This document shows, piece after piece, positions 27,621 to 38,607 of a stretch of DNA of 64,000 bases (within the stretch, counting starts at the first letter, position 1; each line of letters opens with the position of its first letter). The position numbers were made by a program, and so were the translations under genes. The DNA comes from Corallococcus soli (GTDB lineage: Bacteria; Myxococcota; Myxococcia; Myxococcales; Myxococcaceae), in NCBI RefSeq assembly GCF_014930455.1, contig NZ_JAAIYO010000003.1, positions 620,001 to 684,000 on the forward strand, read 5' to 3'. The notes under the pieces are model-generated. The model had not been told where the DNA came from and did not search any database. It worked only from the letters and a program-made list of their open reading frames with translations.

Positions 27621-29141
27621 TCAGCTCTGGGTGACGCGCACGGTGGTCTTCATCTCGCGGCCGGAGACGGGGTCCTTCGCCTTCATGGTGAGGATGCCCT
27701 CCACGTTCACGTCGAAGATGATCTCCACGTTCACCGTGCCGGCCTTGGACGGCGGGATGCCGGAGAAGGTGAACTCGCCCAGCATGTCGTTGCGCGCCAC
27801 CACGTCGTGGTCGCCCTGGTAGATGCGCATGGCCAGCTCCGTCTGGTTGTCCACGCTGGTGGTGGCCAGGAGCTGCTTCGCGTTGGGGATGGACGCGTTG
27901 CGCGGGAAGACGACGTGGAAGCCGCCGTCGCCGCGCTCCAGGCCAATGGCCATGGGGATCACGTCCAACAGCTGGATGCGCAGGTTGGTGTCGTCCTGGA
28001 GCGAGTGCGCGTAGAGCGCGGCGCCAATGGCGACGGCCTCGTCCGGGTGGACGCCCTTGCTGGGCGGCTTGCCGAAGAACTTGGTGAGCCGGTCCTGCAC
28101 GATGGGCATGCGCGTCTGGCCGCCCACGAGCATCACCTCGTCGATGTCCTTGGTGGACAGGCCGGAGTCCACCAGCACGCGCGCGACCATCTGGAGGCTG
28201 CGGTCCACCAGCTGGTTCGTCAGCTGCTCCAGCATCTTGCGCGTGAACTTCATCTCGATGTTCAGGGGCTGGCCCTGCGCCGTCATCGTGATGAAGGGGA
28301 TGTTGAAGGGGACCTCCTCGCGCGCGGACAAGTCAATCTTGGTGCGCTCGGCCAGGTCCTTGATGCGCTGCATGGCCACCGGATCCGTGGCCAGGTCGAT
28401 GCCCGTCTTGGCCGCGAAGTCCTTGAGGACGTGGTGGATGATGGCGTTGTCGAAGTCGATGCCGCCCAGGAACACGTCGCCGCCGGTGGACTTCACCTCG
28501 AAGACGCGGTCGCGGATTTCGATGATGGAGACGTCGAAGGTGCCGCCGCCCAGGTCGTAGATGACGACCTTCTCCGCCAGCCCCTTGCCCACGCCGTAGG
28601 CGAGCGCCGCCGCGGTGGGCTCGTTGATGATGCGCACCACCTCCAGGTCGATGAGCTTGCCGGCGTCCTTCACCGACTGGCGCTGCCGATCATTGAAGTA
28701 GGCGGGCACCGTCACCACCGCCCGCTTGATCGGCATCTTCAGGTAGTTGGAGGCGACCTCGCGGATCTTCCCCAGGATCTTGGCGCTGATCTCCTGGAGG
28801 GTGAACTCCTTCTTGCCCACGTCCAGGGTGACTTCGTTCTTCGGGCCGGGGCGCATGTTGTACGCCACGACCTTCTTCATCGTGTCGACGACGTCACTGC
28901 CGAAGGGGCGGCCCACCAGACGCTTGGCACCGTAGACGGTGTTGCGCGGGTTGAGCTGCCACTGGCGCTTCGCCTCGAAGCCGATGAGCTCGTTGCCCTT
29001 GTCGTCGATGGCGAAGATGGAGGGGATGGTGTACTCGCCGCCCTTGTAGGGGATGAGCTTGACGTTCCCGCTGTCCTCGACGATCGCCGCGCACGAGTTC
29101 GTCGTGCCGAGGTCGATGCCGATGATGGGCTCCTTGTGCAT
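27621..29141 (-). CDS. Lidless Hsp70-family chaperone (DnaK-like)
   Basis: A 506-residue Hsp70 with complete ATPase signatures: IGIDLGTTNSC, the IYDLGGGTFDVSI phosphate loop and VMLVGGQTRMPIV. The interdomain linker (IQLLDVIPMAIGLE) leads into a full substrate-binding beta-domain. The protein ends at VTQS just after that domain, so the helical lid and C-terminal tail of DnaK (about 130 residues) are absent. No dnaJ or grpE lies near. Short Hsp70 paralogues occur in several copies in myxobacteria, where some have been linked to motility and cell-surface polysaccharide. Which paralogue this is cannot be told here. Cytoplasmic. Confidence 0.92.
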   Translation of the reverse strand: MHKEPIIGIDLGTTNSCAAIVEDSGNVKLIPYKGGEYTIPSIFAIDDKGNELIGFEAKRQWQLNPRNTVYGAKRLVGRPFGSDVVDTMKKVVAYNMRPGPKNEVTLDVGKKEFTLQEISAKILGKIREVASNYLKMPIKRAVVTVPAYFNDRQRQSVKDAGKLIDLEVVRIINEPTAAALAYGVGKGLAEKVVIYDLGGGTFDVSIIEIRDRVFEVKSTGGDVFLGGIDFDNAIIHHVLKDFAAKTGIDLATDPVAMQRIKDLAERTKIDLSAREEVPFNIPFITMTAQGQPLNIEMKFTRKMLEQLTNQLVDRSLQMVARVLVDSGLSTKDIDEVMLVGGQTRMPIVQDRLTKFFGKPPSKGVHPDEAVAIGAALYAHSLQDDTNLRIQLLDVIPMAIGLERGDGGFHVVFPRNASIPNAKQLLATTSVDNQTELAMRIYQGDHDVVARNDMLGEFTFSGIPPSKAGTVNVEIIFDVNVEGILTMKAKDPVSGREMKTTVRVTQS

Positions 29142-29474
29142 CGCGTGTGGGCTCCGGGTGGGGCTTGCCGTGGTTCCGAGGGGGAAGCAGCCGGCACCGT
29201 ATCTTACCCGTCCCGGGTGCGCGAATCGCTTACCATCCGTCGTTCGTCCGAAGGCCGGTCCCAGCCCCCCGAAGCAAAGCGCCCTCCTTCCCGCCGGGGC
29301 ACCGGCCCGGGCCCGGCCGGCCGCTCGCCCCCGAACACACCGGGCCTGACAGAGGGGGCGCTCGCTTTACATCCCAGGAGGCGGGAACGAAGGTCATCCC
29401 CCGGGGTTCACATGCGACGGCCAGCCGCCGTGGCTACATCCGAGGGATTCACCCACGCACAGAGGGGAGCCGCC
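29142..29474. other. Intergenic region between divergent Hsp70-like and PrkA genes
   Basis: These 333 bases must contain both promoters, but I see no near-consensus sigma70 or sigma54 site. A reading frame continuous with PrkA extends upstream across it and through the antisense of the Hsp70-like gene; it is considered non-coding. Confidence 0.4.
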
Positions 29475-31730
29475 GTGGAAGCGAAGGGCTATCTGCAGGA
29501 GGTGGGCGCGCAGGTGAGCGCCGACTTCGTCAAGAACCGGTCCATCCTGTCCTTCGAGGAGTACCTGACGCTCTTCTTCGCGGACCCGCGAGGCCAGGCG
29601 CGCAACGCGGCGCAGTACCTGCGGGACGTGATGGACCACTACGGCACCGAACAGGTGCCGCACCCCACCGGCACCATCCGGCGCTTCAAGGTCTTCGACG
29701 CGCCCTCCACCGACCGGGACGGCCGCGTCGCCGGGCAGGAGGAGGTCCAGAACGCCCTCTACCGGCTGCTGGGCAACTTCGTGCGCGCAGGCCGCATCAA
29801 CAAGCTCATCATGCTGCACGGCCCCAACGGCAGCGCGAAGTCCAGCCTCGTCAACGCGCTGAAGCAGGGGATGGAGGACTATTCCCGCCAGCCGCAGGGG
29901 GCGCTGTACCGCATCGCCTGGGTCTTCCCGTCGGAGAAGCTCATCAAGGGCTCCATCGGCTTCGGCGAGCGCCCGGGGACGGGCTCCGGCGAGGGTGAGC
30001 TGACCACGTTCGCCCACCTGGACGCGGAGTCCCTGGACCTGCGGATGCCGTGTGAGCTGAGGGACCACCCGCTCTTCGCGGTGCCCCCCACGGAGCGCAA
30101 GAACCTCCTGGAGGGCGCGCTCAAGAAGAAGGGCCTGGGCAACGGCGACGGGGAGGCGGGGGACTTCATCCTCTCCGACTACCTGCGCGACGGCGAGCTG
30201 TGCGCCAAGTGCCGCCGCATCTACACCGCGCTGCTGAACGCCTACGGGGGCGACTACCTGAAGGTGCTGCGGCACGTGCAGGTGGAGCGCTTCTACGTGT
30301 CGCGCCGCTACCAGGTGGGCACGGTGACGGTGGAGCCGCAGATGAGCGTGGACGCCGCCGCGCAGCAGATCTCCGCGGACCGCACCCAGCTCAACCTGCC
30401 CGCCGCGCTGCACAGCACGGTGCTCTTCGAGCCGCACGGCCCCCTGGTGCACGCCAACCGCGGCCTCATTGAATACGCGGACCTGCTCAAGCGCCCGCTG
30501 GAGGCGTTCAAGTACCTGCTGGGCTTCAGCGAGACGAGCGAGGTGCCCCTGGAGCCCTTCGTGCTCCAACTGGACGAGGTGCTCATCGCCTCCTCCAACG
30601 AGAAGCATCTGTCCGCCTTCAAGGAGCTGCCGGACTTCGCGTCGTTCAAGGGCCGCATCGAGCTGGTGCGCGTGCCGTACCTGCGCCGCTACAAGGTCGA
30701 GCAGGAGATCTACGACGCGCAGATCACCGCCACCAGCGTGGGCAAGCACGTCGCGCCGCACGCCACGGAGGTGGCCGCGATGTGGGCGGTGCTCACGCGC
30801 CTGAAGAAGCCCATCCCGGACCGCTACCCGCCCAACGTGAAGCCCCTGGTGGACCAGGTGGCGCCGGTGGAGAAGCTGCACCTGTACGAGGAGGGTGGGG
30901 CGCCCGGCCGCCTGAGCACGACGAACACCAAGGAGCTGCTCAAGCTGCGCGAGGAGATGTACGAGGAGTCGGAGTCCTACCCGAACTACGAGGGCCGCTC
31001 CGGCGCCAGCGCGCGGGAGATCAAGACCGCGCTCTTCAACGCCGCGCAGAACCCCGACTACAAGTGCCTGCACGCGCTGGCGGTGCTGGAGGAGCTGCAG
31101 GCGCTCTGCAAGGACAAGAGCGTCTACGAGTTCCTCCTCCAGGAGGTCATGGACGGCTACCACGACCATGAGGCCTTCGTGCGCGTGGTGGAGACCGAGT
31201 ACCTGGACCGGGTGGACTCGGAGGTGCGCGACTCCATGGGGCTGGTGTCGGAGGGGCAGTACCGGGAGCTGGTGGAGCGCTACATCCAGAGCGTCAGCCA
31301 CTGGGTGCGCGGGGAGAAGATGCGCAACCGCGTGACGGGCGAGTCGGAGAAGCCGGACGAGGCGCGCATGGCGGAGGTGGAGGCCATCGTGATGCCGCAG
31401 GGGGAAGCGCCCGCGGACTTCCGCCGGGGGCTCATCGCCTCCATCGGCGCGCACCGGCTGGACAACCCGGACGGCGTGATGGACTACCCGCGCATCTTCC
31501 CGGACATGTTCAAGCGCCTGCGCGACCACTACTTCGAGGAGCGCAAGCGCGTGCTGCGCAAGAACAAGGAGAACGTCCTCAAGTACCTCTCCGAGGACCG
31601 CAACCAGCTGACGCCGCGCGAGCAGTCCCAGGTGCAGGACACGCTCAAGACGATGGCGGAGCGCTACGGCTACTGCGAGTCCTGCGCGAAGGACGCCATC
31701 CTGTTCCTCATGCGCCAGCGCTACGCGTGA
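29475..31730 (+). CDS. prkA: PrkA family serine protein kinase (AAA domain)
   Basis: A 751-residue PrkA: an N-terminal AAA-like domain with LHGPNGSAKSSLV (Walker A) and downstream VQLDEVLIASSNE-type segments, and the long C-terminal PrkA region (ISHWVRGEKM-like, DPDGVMDYPRIFPDMF, YGYCESCAKDAI). It is about 100 residues longer than E. coli PrkA (YeaG). PrkA proteins were described as serine kinases and later as AAA proteases in Bacillus. Start chosen as the GTG at 29475, with GGAG 5 bases upstream; the ATG at 29412 would add 21 residues. The usual YeaH/SpoVR partner genes are not adjacent. A strong terminator follows. Confidence 0.93.
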   Translation: MEAKGYLQEVGAQVSADFVKNRSILSFEEYLTLFFADPRGQARNAAQYLRDVMDHYGTEQVPHPTGTIRRFKVFDAPSTDRDGRVAGQEEVQNALYRLLGNFVRAGRINKLIMLHGPNGSAKSSLVNALKQGMEDYSRQPQGALYRIAWVFPSEKLIKGSIGFGERPGTGSGEGELTTFAHLDAESLDLRMPCELRDHPLFAVPPTERKNLLEGALKKKGLGNGDGEAGDFILSDYLRDGELCAKCRRIYTALLNAYGGDYLKVLRHVQVERFYVSRRYQVGTVTVEPQMSVDAAAQQISADRTQLNLPAALHSTVLFEPHGPLVHANRGLIEYADLLKRPLEAFKYLLGFSETSEVPLEPFVLQLDEVLIASSNEKHLSAFKELPDFASFKGRIELVRVPYLRRYKVEQEIYDAQITATSVGKHVAPHATEVAAMWAVLTRLKKPIPDRYPPNVKPLVDQVAPVEKLHLYEEGGAPGRLSTTNTKELLKLREEMYEESESYPNYEGRSGASAREIKTALFNAAQNPDYKCLHALAVLEELQALCKDKSVYEFLLQEVMDGYHDHEAFVRVVETEYLDRVDSEVRDSMGLVSEGQYRELVERYIQSVSHWVRGEKMRNRVTGESEKPDEARMAEVEAIVMPQGEAPADFRRGLIASIGAHRLDNPDGVMDYPRIFPDMFKRLRDHYFEERKRVLRKNKENVLKYLSEDRNQLTPREQSQVQDTLKTMAERYGYCESCAKDAILFLMRQRYA

Positions 31731-31743
31731 CGTGAGCACCACA

Positions 31744-31785
31744 GCGGGCAGGCATCCGGAAGTGGATGCCTGCCCGCCTGCTTTT
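31744..31785 (+). terminator. Strong intrinsic terminator after prkA
   Basis: A perfect 14-base-pair stem (GCGGGCAGGCATCC with GGATGCCTGCCCGC) closes a 6-base loop and is followed by CTGCTTTT, 13 bases after the prkA stop. Confidence 0.9.
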
Positions 31786-31878
31786 CAATCCGGGCCAGGG
31801 CTCGGGATGATGGGGACCGCTACCCACCCACGCGTGTGTCGTCGTCTCCCGTCCCGCCACTTCCTGCCTGGAGCGTTG

Positions 31879-32769
31879 ATGAACCGGTTGCTGTTGGGCA
31901 CCCCCGTCCTGTTGGCCCTCGTGTCGTGCGCCAGTGCCCCGTCTCCGGGCCCGGCGCAGGCCCCGGTGGCGATGCACACGCAGGCCCCCTTCGTGGTGGA
32001 GCGCGTGCGCTCCATGCCCGCGCCCGTGGCCCAGCCGACGCGCAAGGCCATGGTGCGGCGCATCCTCCCGCTCAACGTGCGGCTGGTGACGACGGAGGGC
32101 GGCAAGATGCGCCGCGCGGCGTCGGGCGTCGTGATTGGCACGGAGGTGGGGGCCTCCGGGCCCGTCAGCTACGTGCTCACCAACGCGCACGCGGTGGAGC
32201 AGGGGGACCTGGTGGACCCGGTGCTCAAGGTCGTGTTGGATCGGCGCGCGGAGTCGCACGAATACGCTGCGGAGGTGGTCGCCATGGGCCAGGTGCCGGA
32301 CGTGGACCTGGCGCTCCTGCGCGTGCCGGGCGTGACGTGGCCCGCGGCGGAGCTGGCCGGGGACGACGAGCTGGAGCCGGGCGAGGACGTGGTGGTGGCG
32401 GCGTCGCCGTACGGCCGCGCGCTCTCCATCTCCGGCGGCATGGTGTCCCAGGTGGAGTGGGACAAGGAGACGAAGCACCCGCGCATGCTGAAGACGGACG
32501 CGCCCATCGGGTACGGGGCCTCCGGGGGCGGCATCTTCAGCCTGGAGACAGGCCGGCTGCTGGCCATCGTGGAGGGCTACCGCACCGCGAAGGTGGACTT
32601 CGAGGTGGCCGCGCAGAACTACAGCTTCGATGTCCCCATGCCCGGGGAGACGTTCGCCGCGCCCAGCGCCAAGGTGCGCGGCTTCCTCCAGGCGAAGGGC
32701 TTCGGCCGCCTGCTGGAGCGCGCCACGGACGCGGACGGTGCGGGTCCGCAGAAGACCGCCAGTCGCTGA
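31879..32769 (+). CDS. Trypsin-like serine protease lipoprotein
   Basis: A 296-residue protein with a lipobox (ALVSC, Cys at residue 17) and an Ala/Pro-rich spacer. A trypsin-2-type domain follows with His in VLTNAHAV, Asp in VDLALLRV and the Ser region GYGASGGGIF. The Ser loop reads ASGGG rather than the usual GNSGGP, but the Ser and following Gly are kept, so activity is plausible. It resembles DegP-type proteases without PDZ domains. Start at 31879 with GGAG 5 bases ahead. The gene follows the prkA terminator and has its own transcription. Periplasmic or membrane-anchored; substrate unknown. Confidence 0.88.
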   Translation: MNRLLLGTPVLLALVSCASAPSPGPAQAPVAMHTQAPFVVERVRSMPAPVAQPTRKAMVRRILPLNVRLVTTEGGKMRRAASGVVIGTEVGASGPVSYVLTNAHAVEQGDLVDPVLKVVLDRRAESHEYAAEVVAMGQVPDVDLALLRVPGVTWPAAELAGDDELEPGEDVVVAASPYGRALSISGGMVSQVEWDKETKHPRMLKTDAPIGYGASGGGIFSLETGRLLAIVEGYRTAKVDFEVAAQNYSFDVPMPGETFAAPSAKVRGFLQAKGFGRLLERATDADGAGPQKTASR

Positions 32770-32861
32770 CTGGACGTGGCAGGTCCCGCGCTGGACTCGT
32801 GAACTGGACAGGGCGTGCCCCGGCGGTAGAGCACGGGGGCACGTCATCCGGAGGTTCGCGC

Positions 32862-33314
<453 letters not shown>

Positions 33315-33552
33315 GGGCCGCCCGATGTCCGGGGGTGGACAGACCCTGGACACGCGGCCCGCCCGGTACGGGATCGCCGTCGGGTGCAGGACACTTCGCG
33401 GCATTCGTAAGTGTGCGTCCCCACACGGGAATTTCAGAACTCCGGCAAGAATTACCGACCCAGGGTTGCCAATCCCCAGGGTGCTCCCTAAATCCTGGCT
33501 CCGGTAGGGCGGCGGCGGGGGTGGGGACGACGGAAATTCCGAGGAGTTCCAG

Positions 33553-34233
33553 GTGGTTAGCTCATCAGCGATGGCCAGCAGTGTGTCCTCTGTCCAGGAC
33601 GTGTCGGATCCCGTGGTGGGCGCTGCCCGCTACGACGCCGTGCCGGCGCTGATGGACAGCCTGCTGCACGACGTGCGCAACCCGCTCAACGCGCTGGCCA
33701 TCCACCTGGAGGTCCTCTCCGAGAAGCTCAAGGGCGAGTCCGGCCAGGTGCCGGCCACGCAGGAGAAGAACCTCAAGGCCATGCGCGAGCAGATCCAGCG
33801 CGTGGACGGCCTGCTCAAGCTGTTCTCGGACTTCATCGTGTTTCGCGGCGCGGGCCCTTCCGGGGACGCGTCGCTGTCGGACGCCACCGGCAAGGCGCTG
33901 GACGTGCTGGGCCATGAGAGCCGCCGGCGGCGCGTGCAGGTGCAGCGCGCCATTGAACCGGACGTGCAGGCGCGGCTGGAGGACACCACCGAGCTGGGCT
34001 TCTTCCTGGTGCAGGTGCTGATGCGGGCCTTCAACCGCGCGGCCTCCGGCAGCACGGTGGCCGTCACGGTGCGCACGGAGGGGACCCTGGCGGTGCTGGA
34101 GGTGGAGGATGGCTCCACGGGGCCCGAGCAGGCGTCGGACACCGTGGCGGCCCTGACGCTCCGGGCGGCCCAGCTGGGCATCGAATTCGGCATCCGGGCG
34201 GGCTCCTGCCGCCTCGTCTTCCCGCGCGCCTGA
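33553..34233 (+). CDS. Histidine phosphotransferase-like protein with degenerate ATPase domain
   Basis: A 226-residue cytoplasmic protein. Residues 28-95 form a two-helix dimerisation domain with an H-box (LLHDVRNPLNALAIHLEVL, His39). The C-terminal half should be the kinase ATPase domain but lacks its N, G1 and G2 boxes: FLVQVLMRAFNRAASG has no catalytic Asn and VEDGSTGPEQ replaces DxGxG. It should therefore not autophosphorylate with ATP; the build resembles Spo0B/ChpT phosphotransferases. GAGGAG stands 6 bases from the GTG start. It is followed by an NtrC-type regulator after about 70 bases, suggesting it relays phosphate to it. Confidence 0.75.
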   Translation: MVSSSAMASSVSSVQDVSDPVVGAARYDAVPALMDSLLHDVRNPLNALAIHLEVLSEKLKGESGQVPATQEKNLKAMREQIQRVDGLLKLFSDFIVFRGAGPSGDASLSDATGKALDVLGHESRRRRVQVQRAIEPDVQARLEDTTELGFFLVQVLMRAFNRAASGSTVAVTVRTEGTLAVLEVEDGSTGPEQASDTVAALTLRAAQLGIEFGIRAGSCRLVFPRA

Positions 34234-34301
34234 TCCCCCCGGTCGGGCGCTGACGGGCTTCTTTCGTTTCATCACGCTTCATCGCAGTGGAGGTTTTCAC
34301 C

Positions 34302-35741
<1,440 letters not shown>

Positions 35742-36028
35742 CCTCACGGGTAGGCGGACCTCCCGGGATTTCGGGCCCTTGAAACCGCCCCAGAAGTGGC
35801 GCGGGCAGGGCCTTCCCGGGCGGCCCGGAGGGCAGGGGGAGGTCTCGAAAACCCCTGTCAATTCTTGACTTTTCACCCCTGGACGGGGGATCCTCCCGGC
35901 CTCTCCCACCCGTTGGTGAGGGCCCGGCCGGGAAGGTTCATACCGGGCCACTTCCGCCCCCCTGGGCGCGGTCGTCCGACGTGAGTCATCTGGGGTGCCG
36001 CCGGGGGGGCACAGGAAGGCTACACGCA

Positions 36029-37996
36029 ATGAGCGACGCGCGAGTTCTTCACTTCTTCGGCGGCAAGGGCGGCGTGGGCAAGACCACGCTCGCGGCAGCG
36101 TACGCGGTGAGGCTCTCCGAAGACGCTCCCAAGCACAAGGTGTTGGTGGTTTCGCTGGATCCGGTCCAGTCGCTGTCGGACCTGCTGAAGAAGAAGTTGC
36201 CGACGAAGCCCACCAAGCTGCAGGCGGGCAAGGGTGAAGGCGGGCTGTGGGGCGTGGAGCTGAACCCCGCCGCGCTGCTCAAGCCGTTCCTCGCGGAGTA
36301 CCTCCCGGCGCTGGCGAAGGCGGCGTCGAAGGGCACGCACCTGTCGGACGAGGAGATGGGCAAGCTCTACCAGCAGGCCGTGCCGGGCCTGGAGGAGCTG
36401 GTGGCCCTCTTCCACGTCGCGGAGCTGCTGGAGGCGGGCGAGTTCGATCGGATCATCGTCGACACGGCGCCCACCAGCCACACGCTGCGCCTGTTCGACC
36501 TGCCCACCCAGCTGCGCAAGTTCCTGGGCTTCGTGCGCGCGGGCCAGGACCGCGCGCCGGCGTCCGGTGGCAAGGGCAAGAAGGCGGAGGCCGCGGCCTC
36601 GTCGGGCGGGTTCCTGGAGCAGGTGGGCCAGAAGGCGGAGAAGCTGCTCGCGCTGCTGAAGGATCCGGCGCGCACCGCGTTCCACCTGGTGACGCTGGCG
36701 GAGCCGGTGCCGGAGGCGCAGACGCGCTCATACTTCACCCAGCTGCGCGAGCGCGGTCTTCCGGTGACGGAGGTGATCGTCAACCAGGTGGAGGACCACG
36801 AGGGCTGTTCGTCGTGTCAGGGCCGCCGCGGTCTCCAGGCGCCCCACGTGCGCAAGTTCCAGGCGCTGGACAAGACCGTGCCGGTGAACCTGCTGGGCCG
36901 CCGCGAGGTCGCGCCCCGGGGGCTGGACGGGCTGAAGGAGTTCGCTGCCGTGTGGTCGGCCGGCAAGGAGACCAAGGCGCTGGAGTTCAGCGCGGCGGAG
37001 GGCCCTCCGGCGCTGGTGCGCGCGCCCTCCATGCCGCCCATCGCGGCGCCCCCGCTGCCGCCCACGCGGCTCATCTTCTTCGTGGGGCAGGGCGGGGTGG
37101 GCAAGTCCTCCTGCGCGGCCGCCGCGGCGGTGACGCTGACGGAGAAGGAGGGGCCGGTGCTCCTCATCTCCACGGATCCGGCGCACTCGCTGTCGGACGT
37201 GCTGCAGAGCCGGCTGACCGACACCGAGACGCAGGTGAAGGGCACCAAGGGCCTGTACGCGCGCGAGCTGGACATGGCGGGCTGGTTCAACGCCCTGCGC
37301 AAGCGGCTGAAGGAGAAGGCGGAGAAGGCCTTCGAGGGCGCGCCCAAGGCGGGCAACGACGTGCCGGCGGACCTGCTCTACCTGCGCAACCTGCTGGAGT
37401 GCGCGCCCCCGGGCATCGACGAGCTGGCGGCCATGTCCGTGCTCACGGACGCGCTGGTGCAGGAGCGCTTCAAGCGCATCGTGGTGGACTCGTCGCCGGT
37501 GGTGATGTCCGTGCGCGTGGTGGAGCTGGCGGACACGGCGAAGACGTGGCTGGGCGCGCTGCACGCGGTGCTCAACAAGCACCGCGCGAAGGGCCTGGCG
37601 GACCTGGCGGACGACGTCGCGGGGATGATCAAGCACGTGAAGCGCTTCGAGGACGCGCTGGCGTCCCCCAGCGAGTCGCGCTTCGTGGTCGTCACGCGCG
37701 GCGAGGAGCTGGCGGCGTCCCGCACGGAGCGGCTGGTGGAGTACCTGAAGGAGCGCAAGCTCCAGGTGGAGCGGGTGCTCGTCAACCGCGTGGGCCCCAA
37801 ATCCACCTGCGAGAAGTGCGAGAACCGCCGCAAGCTGGAGCTGAACGCGGCCAAGGCCATCGAGAAGAAGATCGGCCTGCCGGTGACGATGGCGCCCGCG
37901 CTGGGCCGTCACCCCGCCGGCCTGCGCGAGCTCAAGGCGTTCCGCACCGCGTGGTACGCGCTGTCCGCGCCGCCGGCGAAGATCAAGGCGGCCTGA
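36029..37996 (+). CDS. Tandem (duplicated) ArsA/Get3-like ATPase
   Basis: A 655-residue protein made of two ArsA/Get3-like halves. Half 1 (residues 5-315) has the deviant Walker A GGKGGVGKTT (11-20), SLDPVQSLSD, an intact DTAPTSHTLRL A-loop (145-155) and a CSSC pair (260/263). Half 2 (345-650) has GQGGVGKSS with Gln in place of the signature Lys, STDPAHSLSD, a degenerate DSSPVVMSVRV loop and a CEKC pair (594/597). The CxxC pairs match the zinc-binding dimer interface of Get3. No arsenic-resistance genes are near and the ArsA metal-site Cys are not evident. A membrane-protein targeting or chaperone role is more likely than arsenite export. Start at ATG 36029. Confidence 0.85.
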   Translation: MSDARVLHFFGGKGGVGKTTLAAAYAVRLSEDAPKHKVLVVSLDPVQSLSDLLKKKLPTKPTKLQAGKGEGGLWGVELNPAALLKPFLAEYLPALAKAASKGTHLSDEEMGKLYQQAVPGLEELVALFHVAELLEAGEFDRIIVDTAPTSHTLRLFDLPTQLRKFLGFVRAGQDRAPASGGKGKKAEAAASSGGFLEQVGQKAEKLLALLKDPARTAFHLVTLAEPVPEAQTRSYFTQLRERGLPVTEVIVNQVEDHEGCSSCQGRRGLQAPHVRKFQALDKTVPVNLLGRREVAPRGLDGLKEFAAVWSAGKETKALEFSAAEGPPALVRAPSMPPIAAPPLPPTRLIFFVGQGGVGKSSCAAAAAVTLTEKEGPVLLISTDPAHSLSDVLQSRLTDTETQVKGTKGLYARELDMAGWFNALRKRLKEKAEKAFEGAPKAGNDVPADLLYLRNLLECAPPGIDELAAMSVLTDALVQERFKRIVVDSSPVVMSVRVVELADTAKTWLGALHAVLNKHRAKGLADLADDVAGMIKHVKRFEDALASPSESRFVVVTRGEELAASRTERLVEYLKERKLQVERVLVNRVGPKSTCEKCENRRKLELNAAKAIEKKIGLPVTMAPALGRHPAGLRELKAFRTAWYALSAPPAKIKAA

Positions 37997-38020
37997 CGCG
38001 AGGCCGGGCCCCTGGACACG

Positions 38021-38500
38021 CTACCGGGGGCCGGGCAGCAGCAACTGGGACAGCGGCAGCCGGTGCGGAATCACGCGCCGCGCCTGTCCTACCAGCTCCA
38101 CCGCGCTCGAGCGCAGGGAGCGCAGCCCCTGGGGCGCCGGGAGCCGTTCCCGGTCCAGGTGCGTGGCCCAGGCGGGGCCGGCCAGCAGCAGCACCACCGC
38201 CGGCACGATGCACAGGCCCACCACCGCCCCGGCGCCGCCCAGCGTCCCCACCAGCCGCAACGTCGGAGACGCCTGGATGCGCGGGCGCTGCAGGGCCGCG
38301 AGGATGCGCGCGAAGAGGGCGCCGCCGACGATGCCCAGCCCGGTGGCCAGCATCCAGCTCAGGCCCCCCAGCGGCGTGCCGAGCACCGGCTCCAGCAGCT
38401 CCGGGGCCGCCGCGCCCAGGAGGAAGGCGAGCACGAACGGCCCCGCCGCGACGATCGCCACCAGCCCCCACTGCCTCGCGTTCAGTCCTTGCACGGGCAT
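38021..38500 (-). CDS. Hypothetical membrane protein
   Basis: A 159-residue protein with three clear hydrophobic helices (about residues 12-32, 43-66 and 83-108) and a basic, Leu-rich C-terminal tail. No family recognised. It is convergent with the tandem ATPase gene (24 bases between stops) and lies downstream of the TPR protein gene on the same strand. Start is the ATG at 38500, preceded by a G-rich stretch. Confidence 0.6.
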   Translation of the reverse strand: MPVQGLNARQWGLVAIVAAGPFVLAFLLGAAAPELLEPVLGTPLGGLSWMLATGLGIVGGALFARILAALQRPRIQASPTLRLVGTLGGAGAVVGLCIVPAVVLLLAGPAWATHLDRERLPAPQGLRSLRSSAVELVGQARRVIPHRLPLSQLLLPGPR

Positions 38501-38607
38501 CCCCCCACTCGGGGAACACGATGGGCACCGGTAGGCAGGCGCGCCAGGGTGATGGGCCCTTGCGCGGGTGTAGGCGTGCGCGGGACGTCACTTCCCGCGG
38601 CGGGGTT

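Noticed and set aside
27621-29141. Naming the Hsp70 as the Myxococcus motility gene sglK or stkA
   Set aside because: Myxobacteria have many Hsp70 paralogues and the known neighbour genes are not here.
36029-37996. Arsenite efflux ATPase ArsA
   Set aside because: No arsB, arsD or arsR nearby and no ArsA-type metal-binding cysteines were evident; the CxxC pairs fit the Get3-like zinc site better.
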